Of a stretch of 64,000 nucleotides of DNA, positions 16,593 through 24,360 are shown one piece after another. Location of the stretch: contig NZ_JAHDIU010000004.1 of assembly GCF_019891545.1 (NCBI RefSeq), positions 186,001-250,000 of the forward strand. The letters run 5' to 3'. The translations under genes and the position numbers were made by a program. The DNA is from Flavobacterium coralii. GTDB taxonomy: Bacteria; Bacteroidota; Bacteroidia; Flavobacteriales; Flavobacteriaceae. The notes beneath the pieces were generated by a model. It made no database searches. It had not been told where the DNA came from and saw only the letters and a program-made list of their open reading frames with translations. Numbering within the stretch: the first letter of the stretch is position 1; each line of letters opens with the position of its first letter.

Positions 16593-17435
16593 ATGAATAT
16601 TAATAAACTCTCTTGCGTCCAGTGTCATACTATTATTAAAGATGAAAAAGGGAGAGGACACATTGCTCCAAATCCTCATTCAGAAATATTAGGACTTACA
16701 GAAAATGCATATTATACTTTTACATGTCCTAAAGGACATGTGAATCATTTCATACATGATAATCTCAAATTCGAAATATTATTCGAATTAGGAGTTAACG
16801 CTTTAAATGATGATTACTACAGAGAAGCCATTACTAATTTTGCAGCTTCATACGAAAGATTTCATGAATACATGATAATGCTATTGTTAGACTGTAAGAA
16901 TTTTGATGAATTTGACAGATCACTTGAAGCGCTAAAATTAATCGAAAAGCAGTCCGAAAGACAATATGGAGCATTTGTAACACTATATTATAAGAATTTA
17001 ATGGTCTTACCTCCATTAATCCAAAAATATAATTCTAAGGACTTCAAACCTGCTCAAGATATCATACACTTTAGGAATAATGTTGTTCATCAAGGATATA
17101 TACCTACAAAAGAACAAGCTATTACTTTTGCAAAAGCTACTTCAAAGTATATTGAAGATGTATTAAGTTCAATACATGAGAATGATGATTGGATCATATC
17201 AAAAACTAATGCATTCTACTTAGCGAAGAAAAAAAGTATATGCCCAGTACAGGATATAAAAATACACGCATTTAGTATATTTTCATTTGTTAAATCCAAT
17301 AGCATGCTTTTGCACCCTGAGCTTAGTAGGAAAAAAAGTTTTGAAGAGCACTTACAAATGATGAAAAAATTTAAAAATAGCATATACGAGGAATTAATAA
17401 ATATACAAACTCTTATTCCTATAATAGACAAATGA
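16593..17435 (+). CDS. Zinc-ribbon and HEPN-like protein (280 aa)
   Basis: Not a named family to me. The N-terminus has a treble-clef or zinc-ribbon pattern: C8-VQ-C11 and C45-PKG-H49. The rest is alpha-helical. It contains AASYERFHEYMIMLLLD (85-101) and then DIIHFRNNVVHQGYIP, where R161-NNVV-H166 is the Rx4H motif of HEPN-superfamily ribonucleases. HEPN proteins are frequent in toxin-antitoxin, abortive-infection and RNA-processing roles; which applies here is inference. The gene is strikingly AT-rich compared with tgt and the transketolase genes on either side and stands alone between them, so it was probably acquired. It has no signal peptide. It could also be a HEPN-fold protein without RNase activity. 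Confidence 0.65.
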   Translation: MNINKLSCVQCHTIIKDEKGRGHIAPNPHSEILGLTENAYYTFTCPKGHVNHFIHDNLKFEILFELGVNALNDDYYREAITNFAASYERFHEYMIMLLLDCKNFDEFDRSLEALKLIEKQSERQYGAFVTLYYKNLMVLPPLIQKYNSKDFKPAQDIIHFRNNVVHQGYIPTKEQAITFAKATSKYIEDVLSSIHENDDWIISKTNAFYLAKKKSICPVQDIKIHAFSIFSFVKSNSMLLHPELSRKKSFEEHLQMMKKFKNSIYEELINIQTLIPIIDK

Positions 17436-17474
17436 TGTTGTTTAACTTTCTTCATCACCTTGCTAAAATTAAAC

Positions 17475-17505
17475 TTGCCCCTCATCAAAATTAAAAGTAC
17501 TTTTG
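17475..17505 (+). promoter_or_regulatory. Promoter of the transketolase genes
   Basis: TTG, 20 bases, TACTTTTG: a clean match to the Bacteroidota consensus, with the -7 box ending 24 bases before the ATG at 17530. Confidence 0.75.
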
Positions 17506-17529
17506 CACCTGTTTAACTAATTTCTACGA

Positions 17530-18378
17530 ATGAAACCTAACACACAACAACTTAACGATTTAGCTATTCAGGTAAGAAGGGATATCCTTCGCATGGTTCA
17601 CGCTGTAAACTCCGGGCACCCGGGCGGCTCGCTTGGCTGTACCGAATTTATGGTTGCCCTTTACCAGGCCATCATGGACCGCAAGGAAGGCTTTGATATG
17701 GACGGCATTAATGAGGATATATTTTTCCTTTCTAACGGGCACATTTCACCTGTATTTTACAGTGTGCTGGCGCGCAGCGGGTACTTCCCGGTTAGCGAGC
17801 TTGCCACTTTCAGAAAACTGGACTCAAGGCTTCAGGGCCACCCTACCACCCACGAGGGGCTGCCGGGCATCCGTATGGCATCAGGCTCGCTTGGGCAAGG
17901 GCTTAGCGTGGCTGTGGGAGCAGCACAAACCAAAAAGCTTAACGGTGACAAGCACCTTGTTTACAGCCTGCACGGCGATGGCGAATTGCAGGAAGGCCAA
18001 AATTGGGAAGCTATAATGTATGCTTCTGCCTACAAGGTAGATAACCTTATTGCTACCATAGATGTTAACGGTAAACAGATTGACGGCCCTACCGACGAAG
18101 TACTGAACATGGGCAGTATAGGCGCGAAGTTTCTTGCTTTTGGCTGGGATGTGGTAGAGATACAACTTGGCAACAATATAGAGGCTATTATAGCCGGCAT
18201 GCTTGAAGCGAAAGCGCGTACAGGCAAAGGAAGGCCGGTTTGTGTACTGTTGCATACCGAAATGGGTAACGGTGTAGATTATATGATGCACACACACGCA
18301 TGGCACGGTAAAGCGCCAAACGATGAGCAGCTTGCCAAAGCAATGGAGCAGAACCAAATAACTTTAGGGGATTATTAA
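17530..18378 (+). CDS. Transketolase, N-terminal (TPP-binding) subunit
   Basis: Transfers two-carbon units between sugar phosphates in the pentose phosphate pathway. This 282-residue protein equals the first domain of full-length transketolase: [20 protein letters not shown], the phosphate-binding [14 protein letters not shown], and the TPP/Mg motif [14 protein letters not shown]. The second half is encoded separately at 18482. This is the known two-gene form of transketolase, not a frameshift: each part has its own start and stop, and 103 bases separate them. The spacer carries a palindromic repeat pair. Confidence 0.93.
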   Translation: MKPNTQQLNDLAIQVRRDILRMVHAVNSGHPGGSLGCTEFMVALYQAIMDRKEGFDMDGINEDIFFLSNGHISPVFYSVLARSGYFPVSELATFRKLDSRLQGHPTTHEGLPGIRMASGSLGQGLSVAVGAAQTKKLNGDKHLVYSLHGDGELQEGQNWEAIMYASAYKVDNLIATIDVNGKQIDGPTDEVLNMGSIGAKFLAFGWDVVEIQLGNNIEAIIAGMLEAKARTGKGRPVCVLLHTEMGNGVDYMMHTHAWHGKAPNDEQLAKAMEQNQITLGDY

Positions 18379-18477
18379 GCCCCCCGACCCCCAAAGGGGG
18401 CATTCCTACCTTATTGTTTTAATAATAACACCTGTTCCCCTTGCAGGAGTTCCCCCCTCGGGGGATAGGGGGCTTTT
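18377..18477. repeat. REPIN-like pair of inverted GC-rich palindromes
   Basis: The spacer between the transketolase genes begins with AAGCCCCCCGACCCCC-AAA-GGGGGCATTCCT (18377-18407). It ends with GGAGTTCCCCCCTCGGGGGA then TAGGGGGCTTTT (18446-18477). The right arm is the reverse complement of a close variant of the left arm. Each arm has its own C5/G5 hairpin. About 38 AT-rich bases separate the arms. A single arm also occurs at 3613-3642. Two REPs in inverse orientation define a REPIN; no RAYT transposase is in the window. Confidence 0.7.
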
Positions 18478-18481
18478 AGTC

Positions 18482-19435
18482 ATGAAAAAATATACAAATA
18501 CAGGAAATAAAGATACACGCTCCGGTTTTGGGGCAGGGCTCACTGAATTAGGCCAGAAGAATGAAAATGTTGTTGCCCTTTGCGCCGACCTTATCGGATC
18601 GCTTAAAATGGACGACTTTAAAAAGAACCACCCTGAACGTTTCTTTCAGGTGGGTATTGCAGAGGCTAACATGATAGGCATGGCTGCGGGTATGACTATC
18701 GGTGGAAAAATACCTTTTACAGGTACTTTTGCCAACTTCTCTACCGGTAGGGTTTACGACCAAATCCGCCAGTCGGTTGCCTATTCGGGTAAAAATGTAA
18801 AGATATGTGCATCTCACGCCGGCTTAACGCTTGGTGAAGATGGTGCAACCCACCAGATACTTGAGGACATAGGATTGATGAAAATGCTTCCTGGTATGAC
18901 GGTAATCAACACCTGCGACTATAACCAGACAAAAGCGGCAACGCTTGCCATAGCCGACCATGACGGCCCTGTTTACCTGCGTTTCGGTCGTCCGTCTGTA
19001 CCTAACTTTACACCGGAGAACGGAACTTTTGAAATAGGCAAGGCTGTAATGCTAAACGAAGGTACCGATGTTACCATAATAGCAACAGGCCACCTTGTTT
19101 GGGAAGCACTGGAAGCTGCCGAGGCATTAGAAGCCAAAGGTATATCTGCCGAGGTAATAAACATACATACCATAAAGCCGCTTGATGAGGAAGCTATACT
19201 TAAATCGGTAGCCAAAACAGGCTGTGTGGTTACTGCCGAAGAACACAACATATTGGGCGGGCTTGGCGAAAGCGTAGCACGCACACTGGCGCTCAACAAC
19301 CCTGCTCCGCAGGAGTTTGTGGCTGTAAACGACAGTTTTGGCGAAAGCGGCACTCCAGACCAGCTTATGGAAAAGTATAAGCTAAACGACACTGCCATTG
19401 TTGAAGCTGCAGAGAAAGTGATAAAGAGGAAGTAA
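18482..19435 (+). CDS. Transketolase, C-terminal (pyrimidine-binding) subunit
   Basis: Second half of the split transketolase (317 residues), with the pyrimidine-binding and C-terminal domains. Landmarks: [33 protein letters not shown] (the catalytic glutamate in GIAEAN), [32 protein letters not shown], and [13 protein letters not shown]. It must pair with the product of 17530-18378 to form an active enzyme. It lies in the same transcript behind the REPIN-like element and ends at a rho-independent terminator. Confidence 0.93.
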   Translation: MKKYTNTGNKDTRSGFGAGLTELGQKNENVVALCADLIGSLKMDDFKKNHPERFFQVGIAEANMIGMAAGMTIGGKIPFTGTFANFSTGRVYDQIRQSVAYSGKNVKICASHAGLTLGEDGATHQILEDIGLMKMLPGMTVINTCDYNQTKAATLAIADHDGPVYLRFGRPSVPNFTPENGTFEIGKAVMLNEGTDVTIIATGHLVWEALEAAEALEAKGISAEVINIHTIKPLDEEAILKSVAKTGCVVTAEEHNILGGLGESVARTLALNNPAPQEFVAVNDSFGESGTPDQLMEKYKLNDTAIVEAAEKVIKRK

Positions 19436-19461
19436 GTTTCTAAAAATATACATTACAACAG

Positions 19462-19484
19462 AAAACCGCTCTTTGAGCGGTTTT
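19462..19484 (+). terminator. Terminator after the transketolase genes
   Basis: AAAACCGCTC/GAGCGGTTTT stem with TTT loop and a following T-run. The same ACCGCTC core recurs in the hairpin at 20017-20042. Confidence 0.85.
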
Positions 19485-19581
19485 TTTATCGGGTATATAT
19501 GCGATTTGTCGATTAGCAACCAAAGTTTAAAAAGCAATATAGTATATTGAGTTATTCATTAACTATTTAAATTACTATATC

Positions 19582-20004
19582 ATGAAAAAATTAGTTTTGG
19601 CGCTTGCCATTTTTTCCGCGTTTACATTAGTTAGTTTCACTAATAATGAAGCATCTAATTCTGAAACATTATTAAACCAATGCACGAATGCATCCGCAAT
19701 CACTCTTACGTGCAGCCTTACTAATGGAGGCCAGGATCTTCTTTTTGAGTGGAATGGTCCAAATCTAATTCATAACACCAGTTATACGCATACAGCCAGA
19801 TTAGAATTCCTTGACTGTAATTTGCGTAAAGCAACCTATCCTATTAATAATTTTTTTAGTTCTACATCACTAATTATACCAAATGGAATTACAGGTGTGC
19901 CAGGCGCTTCAGACGATTGTTTTCAGTATAGGGTGAGGATTACAGGAGGAACCATGGGGACAACGCAGTGCGAAACAGTTACAAGTTATATTTTATTCCC
20001 ATAA
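19582..20004 (+). CDS. Small secreted protein with five cysteines (140 aa)
   Basis: Unknown function. A Sec signal peptide (KKLVLALAIFSAFTLVSF, cut probably after residue 20-24) is followed by about 115 extracytoplasmic residues. These have cysteines at 34, 44, 79, 113 and 130 and many Thr/Asn/Ser, with predicted beta strands (e.g. QDLLFEWNGPNLI, TARLEFLDC). The pattern suggests a small disulfide-stabilised beta-sandwich. There is no lipobox and no T9SS tail. It is monocistronic and bracketed by two nearly identical terminator hairpins. AT-rich relative to core genes. Confidence 0.65.
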   Translation: MKKLVLALAIFSAFTLVSFTNNEASNSETLLNQCTNASAITLTCSLTNGGQDLLFEWNGPNLIHNTSYTHTARLEFLDCNLRKATYPINNFFSSTSLIIPNGITGVPGASDDCFQYRVRITGGTMGTTQCETVTSYILFP

Positions 20005-20016
20005 TAATCAAAAGAA

Positions 20017-20042
20017 AAAAACCGCTCAAAAGAGCGGTTTTT
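20017..20042. terminator. Bidirectional terminator
   Basis: An 11-bp stem AAAAACCGCTC/GAGCGGTTTTT with an AAAA loop between the convergent small secreted gene and the FKBP gene. Confidence 0.85.
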
Positions 20043-20050
20043 ATATTCTA

Positions 20051-20941
20051 TTAAAAACAGGCAGGATCTAAATGCTTTTTAATTATACCGCCTTCGCACG
20101 GTGGTATATCTTCAAAATCATAAGCCTCGCCCGTTAAAGGGTTTTCAATTTCCTGGCGGGTGGTATAACCGTCGCCGTCATCATCAGTATCAAGATAATT
20201 CGGTATATCATCCCCATCAGTATCATAGTCGGCAATATCAACACCTTCAATAGTTTCATCTTTATTCAGGATACCATCGCCATCACTGTCGGCATACGTA
20301 ACATCAAACAACTTAAAACTGAAGATAAGCGGCGAGTATGACGGTATATTAACCTGTGCAGAGTTATAATAGCCAAAAGCTGAAGGCAGGAACATAACCC
20401 CGGCACCGTAATTCTGGAAACTTGCAGGATCAGGGCTACCGGGTTCATCTATATACTCCCCTCCCCTGAATTGTGGCATAAGCTCCTGCCAGCCTAAAAT
20501 AGTTCCGGCAAGCGAAGAATAGGTCTGCGGAAACGGATTGTAATCAAATTGTGTCCCGTCCAGCCTCATGCCACGATAGGCAGCAAGTACATTATCTGCT
20601 CTTGTAGGCTGTTTGCCTACTCCTTCGTTAAGCACCAGGTAATATAGTGTCATCTCTACATCGTCTATACTAACCTGCTTGTTTTGCAGCGGGTATGTTG
20701 TCTGGTCCCATATAGAGGTTTGCTCGGCAGGTATGGTAAGCGTATCTATCTGAACGTTAAAGTCGGCATCTACACTTGCTATATAATGTGTTTTAAGGTA
20801 TTCTTCTATAAGTGGCTTTTCAACCGCATACTGTTCATCATAAGGCCTTGGCGGCGTTATAGAGTTATCGTCATCATTTTTACAGGCTGCTACAAAAAAT
20901 ATGGCTGCTAAAAGGCTTAAATACCTTAAATTTCTCTTCAT
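20051..20941 (-). CDS. FKBP-type prolyl isomerase lipoprotein with calcium-repeat tail
   Basis: A 296-residue envelope lipoprotein: signal peptide with lipobox FVAAC (C20), an FKBP domain (about 85-215), then a short calcium-binding tail. FKBP landmarks are YRGMRLDGTQFD, GWQELMPQFRGG, and IPSYSPLIFSFKLFDV. The tail has thrombospondin-type-3-like acidic repeats: DSDGDGILNKDE, DTDGDDIPNYLDTDDDGDGY. It probably assists folding of exported proteins at the inner face of the outer membrane. It resembles but is not clearly GldI, the gliding-related FKBP lipoprotein. Divergent from the S4 gene. Confidence 0.85.
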   Translation of the reverse strand: MKRNLRYLSLLAAIFFVAACKNDDDNSITPPRPYDEQYAVEKPLIEEYLKTHYIASVDADFNVQIDTLTIPAEQTSIWDQTTYPLQNKQVSIDDVEMTLYYLVLNEGVGKQPTRADNVLAAYRGMRLDGTQFDYNPFPQTYSSLAGTILGWQELMPQFRGGEYIDEPGSPDPASFQNYGAGVMFLPSAFGYYNSAQVNIPSYSPLIFSFKLFDVTYADSDGDGILNKDETIEGVDIADYDTDGDDIPNYLDTDDDGDGYTTRQEIENPLTGEAYDFEDIPPCEGGIIKKHLDPACF

Positions 20942-20982
20942 TTTTAATTTTTATTTTAATGGCGCAAGATACAATTTTCCGC

Positions 20983-20990
20983 TATTTTTG
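20983..20990 (+). promoter_or_regulatory. -7 box of the S4-domain gene
   Basis: TATTTTTG matches TAnnTTTG 32 bases before the ATG at 21023; the -33 element is not clear. Confidence 0.45.
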
Positions 20991-21022
20991 TACAGCTATA
21001 ACAACGATTTTTAGAGATTAGT

Positions 21023-21418
21023 ATGAGGATTGACAAATATTTATGGTGTGTGCGCTACTACAAAACACGCAATATAGCTACAGAGGCCTGCAAGAAAGGG
21101 CATATATCTGTAAACGGGCAACAGGTAAAGCCGTCGCGGGAGGTTTTTAAAATGGATAAGATAACCGTGAGGCGCGACCAGATCAATTACCAGCTAACCG
21201 TGATTGATATTCCGCAAAACCGCGTAGGCCCTAAACTTGTAGATGTGTACCGAAAAGATGAAACCCCTGCCGAGGCTTTCGAGCATCTGGAAATGCTAAG
21301 ATTAAGCAAAGAGCACTACAGGGTCAAAGGCACAGGCCGCCCAACTAAAAAAGACAGAAGGGATATTGAAGATTATACCGATGAGGGTTTTGATTTTGAC
21401 GACGACAATGAATTTTGA
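21023..21418 (+). CDS. S4-domain RNA-binding protein (Hsp15-like)
   Basis: A 131-residue protein with an N-terminal S4 RNA-binding fold: MRIDKYLWCVRYYKTRNIAT, then KKGHISVNGQQVKPSREV. The relatives (Hsp15/HslR) bind stalled 50S subunits carrying peptidyl-tRNA after heat stress. The tail is basic (GTGRPTKKDRR) and then very acidic (DEGFDFDDDNEF). It overlaps the methyltransferase gene by 11 bases and heads a run S4-TPMT-PRTase. Confidence 0.88.
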   Translation: MRIDKYLWCVRYYKTRNIATEACKKGHISVNGQQVKPSREVFKMDKITVRRDQINYQLTVIDIPQNRVGPKLVDVYRKDETPAEAFEHLEMLRLSKEHYRVKGTGRPTKKDRRDIEDYTDEGFDFDDDNEF

Positions 21419-21989
21419 CAGTAACTATTGGGAAGAACGCTACAAAAACAACCAGACGGGATGGGATGCAGGCAGCGTAACCACTCCCATAAAGCACTAT
21501 ATAGATAACCTAACCGATAAAAACCTGAAAATACTGGTGCCCGGGGCCGGTAACGGGCATGAGTTTGAATACTTACTACAACAGGGGTTTAACAACAGCT
21601 ATGTTATAGATATAGCCTCAACCCCGTTGCAAAACATTAAAGCACGGCTTCCTGAAGTACCTGACAGCCATATAATACATGGCGACTTTTTTGACCATGC
21701 AGGAGAATATGACCTGATTATAGAGCAGACGTTTTTTTGTGCACTGAATCCCGCATTAAGAAAACAATATGCTGAAAAGATGTACAGCCTGCTAAAACCG
21801 GGAGGCAGACTGGCAGGGCTTCTGTTCAGCTTTCCCCTAACGGAGCAGGGTCCGCCTTTTGGTGGATCTGTAGAAGAATATGAAGCAATTTTCAGCCCTC
21901 ACTTCACTATTAATAAGATGGAAGAAGCCTATAATTCAATCAAGCCGCGGGCAGGAAAAGAACTCTTTTTTATCTTTGAGAAAAAATAA
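21408..21989 (+). CDS. TPMT-family SAM-dependent methyltransferase
   Basis: A 193-residue methyltransferase of the thiopurine S-methyltransferase family. It has the family opening NYWEERYKNNQTGWD, SAM motif I LVPGAGNGHEFEYL, motif DLIIEQTFFCALNPALR, and LLKPGGRLAGLLFSFP. Bacterial relatives methylate small thiols, selenium or tellurium compounds; the natural substrate here is unknown. The start at 21408 is preferred because the family N-terminus begins at FDSNYWEERY; upstream in-frame ATGs lie inside the S4 gene in another frame. Confidence 0.88.
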   Translation: MNFDSNYWEERYKNNQTGWDAGSVTTPIKHYIDNLTDKNLKILVPGAGNGHEFEYLLQQGFNNSYVIDIASTPLQNIKARLPEVPDSHIIHGDFFDHAGEYDLIIEQTFFCALNPALRKQYAEKMYSLLKPGGRLAGLLFSFPLTEQGPPFGGSVEEYEAIFSPHFTINKMEEAYNSIKPRAGKELFFIFEKK

Positions 21990-21999
21990 CACTAACCTG

Positions 22000-22494
22000 A
22001 TGAAACATATAATCTTAACACAGCAGGAAATAGAGCATAAAACAAAGCGAATAGCGTACCAGATATATGAAACTTTTTCTGATGAAAAAGAAGTGGTATT
22101 GGCGGGTATTGCCACCAATGGATATATCTTCGCACAAAAACTGGCTAATGAGTTAAATTCAATTTCTGACCTGAAGGTAACGCTGTGTGAGGTAAAAATC
22201 AATAAACAAAACCCTTTGGATAGAGTAGCAACTTCCTTATCTGCAGAAGAATATACCAATAAAGCACTGGTATTGATTGATGATGTTTTAAACTCGGGCA
22301 CAACCCTTATTTATGGTGTTAAGCACTTTCTTGAAGTACCGCTTAAAAAATTTAAGACAGCCGTGTTAGTAGACCGTAACCACAAGCAATATCCTGTTAA
22401 AGCTGACTTTAAAGGCTTGTCGTTGTCCACTTCATTAAAAGAGCATATACAGGTTGTTTTTAATACTGAAGAGGCTTACGCCTTTCTTAGCTAA
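22000..22494 (+). CDS. Phosphoribosyltransferase family protein
   Basis: A 164-residue type I PRTase with the PRPP-binding loop VLIDDVLNSGTT (91-102) and an N-terminal beta-alpha region (KHIILTQQEIEHKTKRIAYQ) resembling PyrR and hypoxanthine PRTases. Relatives act in nucleotide salvage or as pyrimidine regulators; no RNA attenuator target is visible. The start at 22000 (ATG) is chosen over an upstream frame within the methyltransferase gene. It ends four bases inside the convergent aroK. A role in salvage is inference. Confidence 0.8.
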   Translation: MKHIILTQQEIEHKTKRIAYQIYETFSDEKEVVLAGIATNGYIFAQKLANELNSISDLKVTLCEVKINKQNPLDRVATSLSAEEYTNKALVLIDDVLNSGTTLIYGVKHFLEVPLKKFKTAVLVDRNHKQYPVKADFKGLSLSTSLKEHIQVVFNTEEAYAFLS

Positions 22495-23003
22495 TAAAGG
22501 CTCATAATTTCATTGACAACAACTTCGGGGCTCTTGCCATCGGTTATCACTGTGTGCTTTGCTTTATTATAAAAATAGCTTCGCTCGAACAGGTGCTGCC
22601 CTATAAATTCCGTTAAAGCATCTACCTGCAAACCTTTTAACAAAGGGCGTTCGGTAGTATCGGCAGCGAGCCGTTTTACAATTTCGGGGATTGATGCCTT
22701 AAGGTATATTGATATAACATCTTCCTGCTCCAAAAAAAGATGATTATTGGCATAACAGGGCGTTCCGCCACCCAGGCTAAGCACAAAACCATTATCGCTT
22801 TGCACAATTTCTTTTAAGGTTTCATGCTCTGTTTTGCGGAATTTAATTTCGCTTTCCTGAAAGAGCTGCGGAATTGTTTTCCCTGTATTTTGCACTATAA
22901 CAGCATCAAGATCAATATACTTAAGCCCTGATGCAGATGCTAAAAGCGGGCCTGCAGTGCTCTTGCCGGAAGCCATATAGCCACACAAAATAATTTTTTT
23001 CAT
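22491..23003 (-). CDS. aroK: Shikimate kinase
   Basis: Phosphorylates shikimate at the 3-hydroxyl in aromatic amino-acid synthesis. It is 170 residues: P-loop GYMASGKST (8-16), shikimate-binding aspartate in YIDLDAVI, the arginine-containing FRKTEHETLKEI, the glycine loop LSLGGGTPC, and the lid TTERPLL. It is convergent with the PRTase gene. Confidence 0.94.
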   Translation of the reverse strand: MKKIILCGYMASGKSTAGPLLASASGLKYIDLDAVIVQNTGKTIPQLFQESEIKFRKTEHETLKEIVQSDNGFVLSLGGGTPCYANNHLFLEQEDVISIYLKASIPEIVKRLAADTTERPLLKGLQVDALTEFIGQHLFERSYFYNKAKHTVITDGKSPEVVVNEIMSLY

Positions 23004-23075
23004 GCAATAAGTAGTTATATACTAATAGGTTAATATAAATTAACTATAAAAAACCCAAAAATATAATAAATTGGC

Positions 23076-23107
23076 TTTGATTAATAAATAATACATCCGT
23101 ATATTTG
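23076..23107 (+). promoter_or_regulatory. Promoter of the tRNA cluster
   Basis: TTTG, 20 bases, TATATTTG: a full consensus match, 26 bases before the first tRNA. It drives a probable Lys-Lys-Leu transcript ending at 23503. Confidence 0.8.
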
Positions 23108-23133
23108 CACCCGCATTCAGGGAATGATAAAAT

Positions 23134-23206
23134 GACTCGATAGCTCAGTTGGTAGAGCACAACACTTTTAATGTTGGGGTCCTGGGTTCGAGCCCCAGTC
23201 GGGTCA
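23134..23206 (+). tRNA. tRNA-Lys (anticodon TTT), copy 1
   Basis: The 73 bases fold as a complete cloverleaf: acceptor GACTCGA/TCGGGTC, D-arm TAGCTCAGTTGGTAGAGCA, anticodon loop CTTTTAA, and T-arm GGGTTCGAGCCCC. Discriminator A; CCA is not encoded. Identical to copy 2. Confidence 0.97.
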
Positions 23207-23234
23207 CAAATGATCTTAGTTTCCTTAATGCCAC

Positions 23235-23307
23235 GACTCGATAGCTCAGTTGGTAGAGCACAACACTTTTAATGTTGGGGTCCTGGGTTCGAGCCCCAGT
23301 CGGGTCA
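23235..23307 (+). tRNA. tRNA-Lys (anticodon TTT), copy 2
   Basis: Identical over all 73 bases to the gene 101 bases upstream, indicating a tandem duplication. Same CTTTTAA anticodon loop and no encoded CCA. Confidence 0.97.
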
Positions 23308-23362
23308 CAAAAGTTAAGCTGCAACATCTGCCCGCTTAACTTTTTTTGTTTTACATCTGCCC

Positions 23363-23444
23363 GGCCATGTGGAGAAATTGGTAGACTCGCCATCTTGAGG
23401 GGGTGGTGCCGCAAGGCGTGCTGGTTCGAATCCAGTCATGGTCA
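23363..23444 (+). tRNA. tRNA-Leu (anticodon GAG)
   Basis: An 82-base class II tRNA: acceptor GGCCATG with CATGGTC (one G-T pair), anticodon stem CCATC/GGTGG around TTGAGGG, long variable arm TGCCGCAAGGCG, and T-arm TGGTTCGAATCCA. CCA is not encoded. Confidence 0.95.
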
Positions 23445-23477
23445 CTTTTTATGACATGAAAAAACGTCAAAACGTAT

Positions 23478-23503
23478 AAAAGCTCTGCAACTGCGGAGCT
23501 TTT
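23478..23503 (+). terminator. Terminator of the tRNA cluster
   Basis: AAAAGCTCTGC/GCGGAGCTTTT stem (one G-T pair) around AACT, followed by T-rich sequence. Confidence 0.75.
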
Positions 23504-23606
23504 TGTTTGTTAACCAGTTTATTATTTTATCTTAATATAATAAGGTGTTACTCCCAGTAGTTTCATACTTAAGCGCTTTATAACATATTATTATTAAAAC
23601 TTCTGC

Positions 23607-23614
23607 TATCTTTG
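23607..23614 (+). promoter_or_regulatory. -7 box of menG
   Basis: TATCTTTG, 14 bases before the ATG at 23629. The upstream TTTA at 23577 is a poor -33, so the promoter is plausible but not complete. Confidence 0.5.
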
Positions 23615-23628
23615 CGCAAAATACCGCA

Positions 23629-24360
23629 ATGTCAAAAAACGTTACTCCATATAAAGATTCCGGACTGGGCAAAAAAGAACAGGTTGCGCAGATGTTTGAT
23701 ACCATTTCTGAAAATTACGACGGGCTTAACCGCGTAATCTCGTTTGGTATTGATGTGAAATGGCGTAAAAAAGTTTTGAAAATGGTGGCCGACACCAAGC
23801 CGAAAACCATTCTTGACATAGCTACCGGAACAGGCGACCTTGCTATTTTAATGACGGCAACCTCTGCAACCGAAATTGTGGGTGCCGATATATCAGCGGG
23901 AATGCTTGATGTGGGGCGAAAAAAAATAAGCGAACGCAAACTTGACAGCAAGATAAAAATGGTTTTGGCCGACAGCGAAAACCTTCCGTTTGAAGACAAT
24001 TATTTTGATGCCATTACTGTAGCTTTTGGTGTACGCAATTTTGAAAATCTTGAAAAAGGCCTTTCCGAAATTTTAAGGGTATTAAGGCCGGGCGGCATTT
24101 TTGTAATACTCGAAACTTCTGTACCTACACGCTTTCCGTATAAGCAGGGCTACCGTTTTTACTCAAAATTCATACTGCCTGTTATAGGCAGGCTGTTCTC
24201 TAAAGATAAATCGGCTTATGCCTACTTAAGCGAATCGGCCTCTGTTTTTCCTTATGGTGAGGCACTAAACAATATTTTAAGGAAAATCGGGTTTATAGAG
24301 GTGAAAGATTTGCCGCAAACAATGGGAGTGGCTACTATATATTCCGCTTCAAAAAAATGA
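23629..24360 (+). CDS. menG: Demethylmenaquinone methyltransferase (UbiE/MenG)
   Basis: C-methylates demethylmenaquinone, the last step of menaquinone synthesis, at the membrane face. It is 243 residues: [22 protein letters not shown] motif [14 protein letters not shown], the UbiE signature [20 protein letters not shown], and [13 protein letters not shown]. Menaquinone rather than ubiquinone is inferred from the phylum. Its stop overlaps the porT start by four bases. Confidence 0.93.
   Translation: MSKNVTPYKDSGLGKKEQVAQMFDTISENYDGLNRVISFGIDVKWRKKVLKMVADTKPKTILDIATGTGDLAILMTATSATEIVGADISAGMLDVGRKKISERKLDSKIKMVLADSENLPFEDNYFDAITVAFGVRNFENLEKGLSEILRVLRPGGIFVILETSVPTRFPYKQGYRFYSKFILPVIGRLFSKDKSAYAYLSESASVFPYGEALNNILRKIGFIEVKDLPQTMGVATIYSASKK

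Noticed and set aside
17530-19435. Transketolase broken into a pseudogene by a frameshift
   Set aside because: Both halves have intact starts, stops and active-site motifs, and are separated by 103 bases; this is the established two-subunit form.
23145-23454. Open frames across the tRNA genes on either strand
   Set aside because: They are translations of tRNA sequence and contain the repeated tRNA-derived peptide; the cloverleafs are complete.
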